A DNA stretch of 13,272 bases from DASYSL01 sp036003365 (GTDB lineage Bacteria; Eisenbacteria; RBG-16-71-46; DASYSL01), in contig DASYSL010000039.1 of assembly GCA_036003365.1 (NCBI GenBank), positions 1-13,272 of the forward strand. Direction: 5' to 3'. Below the pieces are notes generated by a model, which did no database searches, was not told where the DNA came from, and worked only from the letters and a program-made list of their open reading frames with translations. The position numbers and the translations under genes were made by a program. Position 1 is the first letter of the stretch. Each line of letters starts with the position of its first letter. This document shows, piece after piece, positions 11,082-13,272 of this stretch.

Positions 11082-12034
11082 GCCAGACCACGCAAGCCGC
11101 CGCCGATCTCACCACGCGTCTCGGCCCGCTCACGCTGCGCAATCCGGTGCTCGCGGCCAGCGGCACGTTCGGCTACGGCGACGAGTTCGCCGACCGCATC
11201 GATCTCTCGCACTTGGGCGGCGTGGTCACGAAGACGGTGACGCTCGCACCCCGGGCCGGCAATCCGCCGCACCGCATCGTCGAAACCCCGGCCGGCATGC
11301 TGAACTCGATCGGGCTCGAGAACGTCGGCCTGGCCGCGTTTCGCGCCAAGAAGCTGCCGCGCCTGGCCGAGCTGCCATGCGCCGTGATCGCGAGCCTGGG
11401 CGGCGAGACGCCCGAGGAGCTCGAGCGCCTGGTTGATGCGCTCGAGGAGGAGAGCGGGCTCGTGGGCTACGAGATCAACTTCTCGTGTCCCAACGTGAAA
11501 GCGGGCGGCGCGCGCTACTGGGCGGACGCGGCCCTGCTCGAGAAGACGTGCGCGAGCCTGCGCGCACGCACGCGCCGCTCGCTGTGGGCCAAGCTCTCGC
11601 CCAACGTCACCGATCCCTCCGAGATGGCGCGCGCCGCCGAGGCCGGTGGGGCGGATGCGGTGACGCTGGTGAACACGTTCGTGGGCACGGCGGTCGATCT
11701 GGCGACGCGAAGCTTCAAGCTCGGCCGGCCGAGCGGCGGGCTCTCGGGCCCGGCCATCAAGCCGCTGGCGCTCGCGCAGGTGCACGAGGTGAGCGGCGCG
11801 GTGAAGATTCCCGTCGTCGGCATGGGCGGGATCGCGAGCGTCGACGACGCGCTCGAGTTCCTCATGGTGGGGGCGAGCGCGGTCGAGGTGGGCACGGCGC
11901 ACTTCCTCACGCCCGCCGCCGGCGTGCGAATCGGCGAGCAGCTGGCGGCGCGCTTGCGCGAGCTGGGCTACGCGTCGGCGAAGGAGATCGTGGGCGCCGT
12001 CGGGCGCGCGCAGGGAGGCACAGATGGTGAATGA
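11078..12034 (+). CDS. pyrD: Dihydroorotate dehydrogenase, class 1B catalytic subunit
   Basis: Oxidises dihydroorotate to orotate with FMN. The 318-residue TIM barrel contains NPVLAASGTFGYG (22-34), K52 in TKTVT, NSIGLEN (76-82), the catalytic-base cysteine C137 in NFSCPNVK (134-141), K172 in AKLSPNV, N199, GGLSGPAIKP (220-229) and the C-terminal phosphate loop GMGGI (248-252) with VEVGTA (269-274). A catalytic Cys (rather than Ser) and the adjacent pyrK mark class 1B, a cytosolic NAD+-linked enzyme. It lacks the N-terminal membrane helix of quinone-linked class 2 enzymes. ATG 11078 overlaps the pyrK stop (ATGA). The gene overlaps pyrF by 11 bases. Confidence 0.97.
   Translation: MSQTTQAAADLTTRLGPLTLRNPVLAASGTFGYGDEFADRIDLSHLGGVVTKTVTLAPRAGNPPHRIVETPAGMLNSIGLENVGLAAFRAKKLPRLAELPCAVIASLGGETPEELERLVDALEEESGLVGYEINFSCPNVKAGGARYWADAALLEKTCASLRARTRRSLWAKLSPNVTDPSEMARAAEAGGADAVTLVNTFVGTAVDLATRSFKLGRPSGGLSGPAIKPLALAQVHEVSGAVKIPVVGMGGIASVDDALEFLMVGASAVEVGTAHFLTPAAGVRIGEQLAARLRELGYASAKEIVGAVGRAQGGTDGE
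12014..12018 (+). promoter_or_regulatory. Ribosome binding site that decides the pyrF start
   Basis: GGAGG inside the 3' end of pyrD lies 5 bases before ATG 12024 and 8 before in-frame GTG 12027. It supports a start that overlaps pyrD by 8-11 bases. Confidence 0.75.
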
Positions 12035-12737
12035 CATCGCCAGCGCGCGCGGCATCGTGGCGCTCGACGTGGCCACGCTCGAAGACGCGCTCGCGCTGGT
12101 GGCGACGCTCGGGAGCGCGGTGCAGCGCTACAAGGTGGGCTTGGAGCTGTTCACGGCCGAAGGACCGGTTGCCGTCGCCGCGTTGAACGAAGCGGGGAAG
12201 AGCGTCTTTCTCGACTTGAAGCTCCACGACATCCCGAACACTGTGGGACGCGCGGCAAAGGCTGCAGGGGAGCTGGGGGCTGACATCCTCACCGTGCATG
12301 CGGCCGGGGGGCGCGCCATGATCGAAGCCGCGGCTCAGGCCGCGCCGCGCGCGCGGGTCGTCGCCGTGACCGCGCTCACGAGCCTCGACCCGCGCCACTT
12401 GCCCGCGCACATCCGCACGGACCGCCCGCTCGGGGAGTGGGTGCTCGACCTCACGGAAGAAGCGCTGGCCGGGGGCGCTGCCGGCGTGGTTCTCTCGGGC
12501 GCCGAGGTGGCCCCGGTCAAGAAGCGCTTCGGCGCCGATTGCCTGTGCGTGGTGCCCGGCGTGCGGCCGGCAGGCAGCGCGCATCACGACCAGGCGCGCG
12601 CCGCCACCCCGGCGGACGCGCTGGCCGCGGGCGCCGACTACCTGGTCATCGGCCGCGCGGTCACGCTGGACGCCGATCCACTCGCCGCATGGACGCAATT
12701 ATGGTCGGACGTGTCTCTCCAGGAAGGAAGGCGATGA
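12024..12737 (+). CDS. pyrF: Orotidine 5'-phosphate decarboxylase
   Basis: Catalyses the last step to UMP. The 237-residue TIM barrel matches the short bacterial form: ALDV (13-16; D15), K37 in YKVGLELF, the catalytic DLKLHDIPNTV (64-74; D64, K66, D69), TVHAAGG (90-96), VPGVRP (177-182) with R181 for the phosphate, and IGRAVT (209-214). It is not the longer type 2 enzyme. The start is ATG 12024 (GGAGG 5 bases upstream); GTG 12027 is the alternative. It overlaps the following secreted-protein gene by 4 bases. Its substrate maker, pyrE, is not in this window, so orotate phosphoribosyltransferase must lie elsewhere or further downstream. Confidence 0.97.
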   Translation: MVNDIASARGIVALDVATLEDALALVATLGSAVQRYKVGLELFTAEGPVAVAALNEAGKSVFLDLKLHDIPNTVGRAAKAAGELGADILTVHAAGGRAMIEAAAQAAPRARVVAVTALTSLDPRHLPAHIRTDRPLGEWVLDLTEEALAGGAAGVVLSGAEVAPVKKRFGADCLCVVPGVRPAGSAHHDQARAATPADALAAGADYLVIGRAVTLDADPLAAWTQLWSDVSLQEGRR

Positions 12738-13237
12738 GCCGCACGAAGCTCGGTCTCGGTACCGTCGCTCTCACGCTTCTTCTCGCCGCCCTTCCGGCGC
12801 GCGCCGCCGTCCTCGTGTGCGGCGTCGTGCGCTCGGGTGGCGCCGCCGTGAAAGGCGCGAACCTGATCGCGCTCGAGCGCGGCATCACCGCGGTCACCGA
12901 TTCGTCGGGCTCGTTCTGCCTCGATCTCGACCAATCCGGCGTGGTGACCGTGCGCGTCATCGCCATCGGCTTCGAGCCCGGCGAGCGCGTGGTGCAGGCG
13001 GGCGACAACGGGGCCACCGTGCGCTTCGAGCTCGTGCCGCTGCGCGGCGGATCGCCGGGTCTTTCGGTTTCGGGCGGCGCGACCCCGGTTGCCCCCACCC
13101 ACGATGCGCTCGCGCCCCTCGCTCCTTCGAGCGCGGCCGCCGCCGACGCGCACGCCAAGAAGGGCGAGGCGTTCCTGTTGGCATTCCCGGTCTATCTCTC
13201 CGCCGCCGACACGACGTGGCTCACCTCCAAGCACTAG
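12734..13237 (+). CDS. Exported protein with carboxypeptidase regulatory-like domain, possibly interrupted
   Basis: The 167-residue product has a signal peptide (hydrophobic 6-20, cleavage after A-R-A at 22-24). A beta-sandwich of the CarboxypepD_reg type follows at about 27-103 (GVVRSGGAAVKGANLIAL, then TDSSGSFCLDL, ending in VRFELVPL). C29 and C62 might form a disulphide. The remainder (104-143) is low-complexity Ala/Pro/Ser sequence, then a more ordered FLLAFPVYLSAADTTWLTSKH. ATG 12734 overlaps the pyrF stop (ATGA), with AGGAAGG just upstream. The frame after the TAG continues with coding-like composition to the window end, so the annotated stop may be a mutation, a sequencing error or a true end. 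Such domains occur in cell-surface and TonB-linked proteins; no function is assigned. Confidence 0.7.
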   Translation: MSRTKLGLGTVALTLLLAALPARAAVLVCGVVRSGGAAVKGANLIALERGITAVTDSSGSFCLDLDQSGVVTVRVIAIGFEPGERVVQAGDNGATVRFELVPLRGGSPGLSVSGGATPVAPTHDALAPLAPSSAAAADAHAKKGEAFLLAFPVYLSAADTTWLTSKH

Positions 13238-13272
13238 GGCTCGCAGTGGGACACGCTTTTCGTCCTCCACGA

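Overview
The window is about 70% G+C, with C or G at most third codon positions. It is dominated by one long, tightly packed plus-strand operon for de novo pyrimidine (UMP) synthesis. The gene set and order (pyrR-pyrB-pyrC-carA-carB-...-pyrK-pyrD-pyrF) recall the Bacillus-type pyr operon. Three features point away from Firmicutes: the G+C content, an outer-membrane-style TPR lipoprotein beginning CAYFNTYYSAKKNF, and a CarB with Bacteroidota/eukaryote-like signatures. They suggest a Gram-negative, high-GC lineage of the FCB/Eisenbacteria type. That placement is inference from recalled families, not from a search.

Region 1 (1-971, minus strand): a class I SAM-dependent methyltransferase followed by a cupin-fold gene that runs off the window edge. 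The two overlap by one base (TAGTG) and are read away from the pyr operon.

Region 2 (972-1229): the pyr control region. It holds a plausible sigma70-type promoter, a PyrR-binding hairpin with a CNGAGA hexaloop and a 5' internal bulge, and an intrinsic terminator ahead of pyrR. A 36-codon leader ORF runs through the terminator and ends on the pyrR start codon (ATGA).

Region 3 (1230-12737): pyrR (regulator), pyrB (aspartate carbamoyltransferase), pyrC (type I dihydroorotase), carA and carB (carbamoyl phosphate synthetase), a BamD-like TPR lipoprotein, pyrK and pyrD (NAD-linked class 1B dihydroorotate dehydrogenase) and pyrF (OMP decarboxylase). Together these convert bicarbonate, glutamine and aspartate to UMP, except for the orotate phosphoribosyltransferase (pyrE) step, which is not in the window. 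Every junction after pyrR-pyrB (2-base gap) is an overlap of 1, 4 or 11 bases, so the unit looks translationally coupled throughout, including the lipoprotein.

Region 4 (12734-13272): a small exported protein with a carboxypeptidase-regulatory-like (beta-sandwich) domain, coupled to pyrF. Its frame is closed by a TAG but continues looking like coding sequence to the window end.

The features that depart from a textbook pyr operon are the leader (PyrR hairpin plus leader ORF without an obvious antiterminator), the embedded envelope lipoprotein, and the possibly interrupted secreted-protein gene at the 3' end. I saw no tRNA, rRNA, CRISPR array, insertion sequence or integrase.
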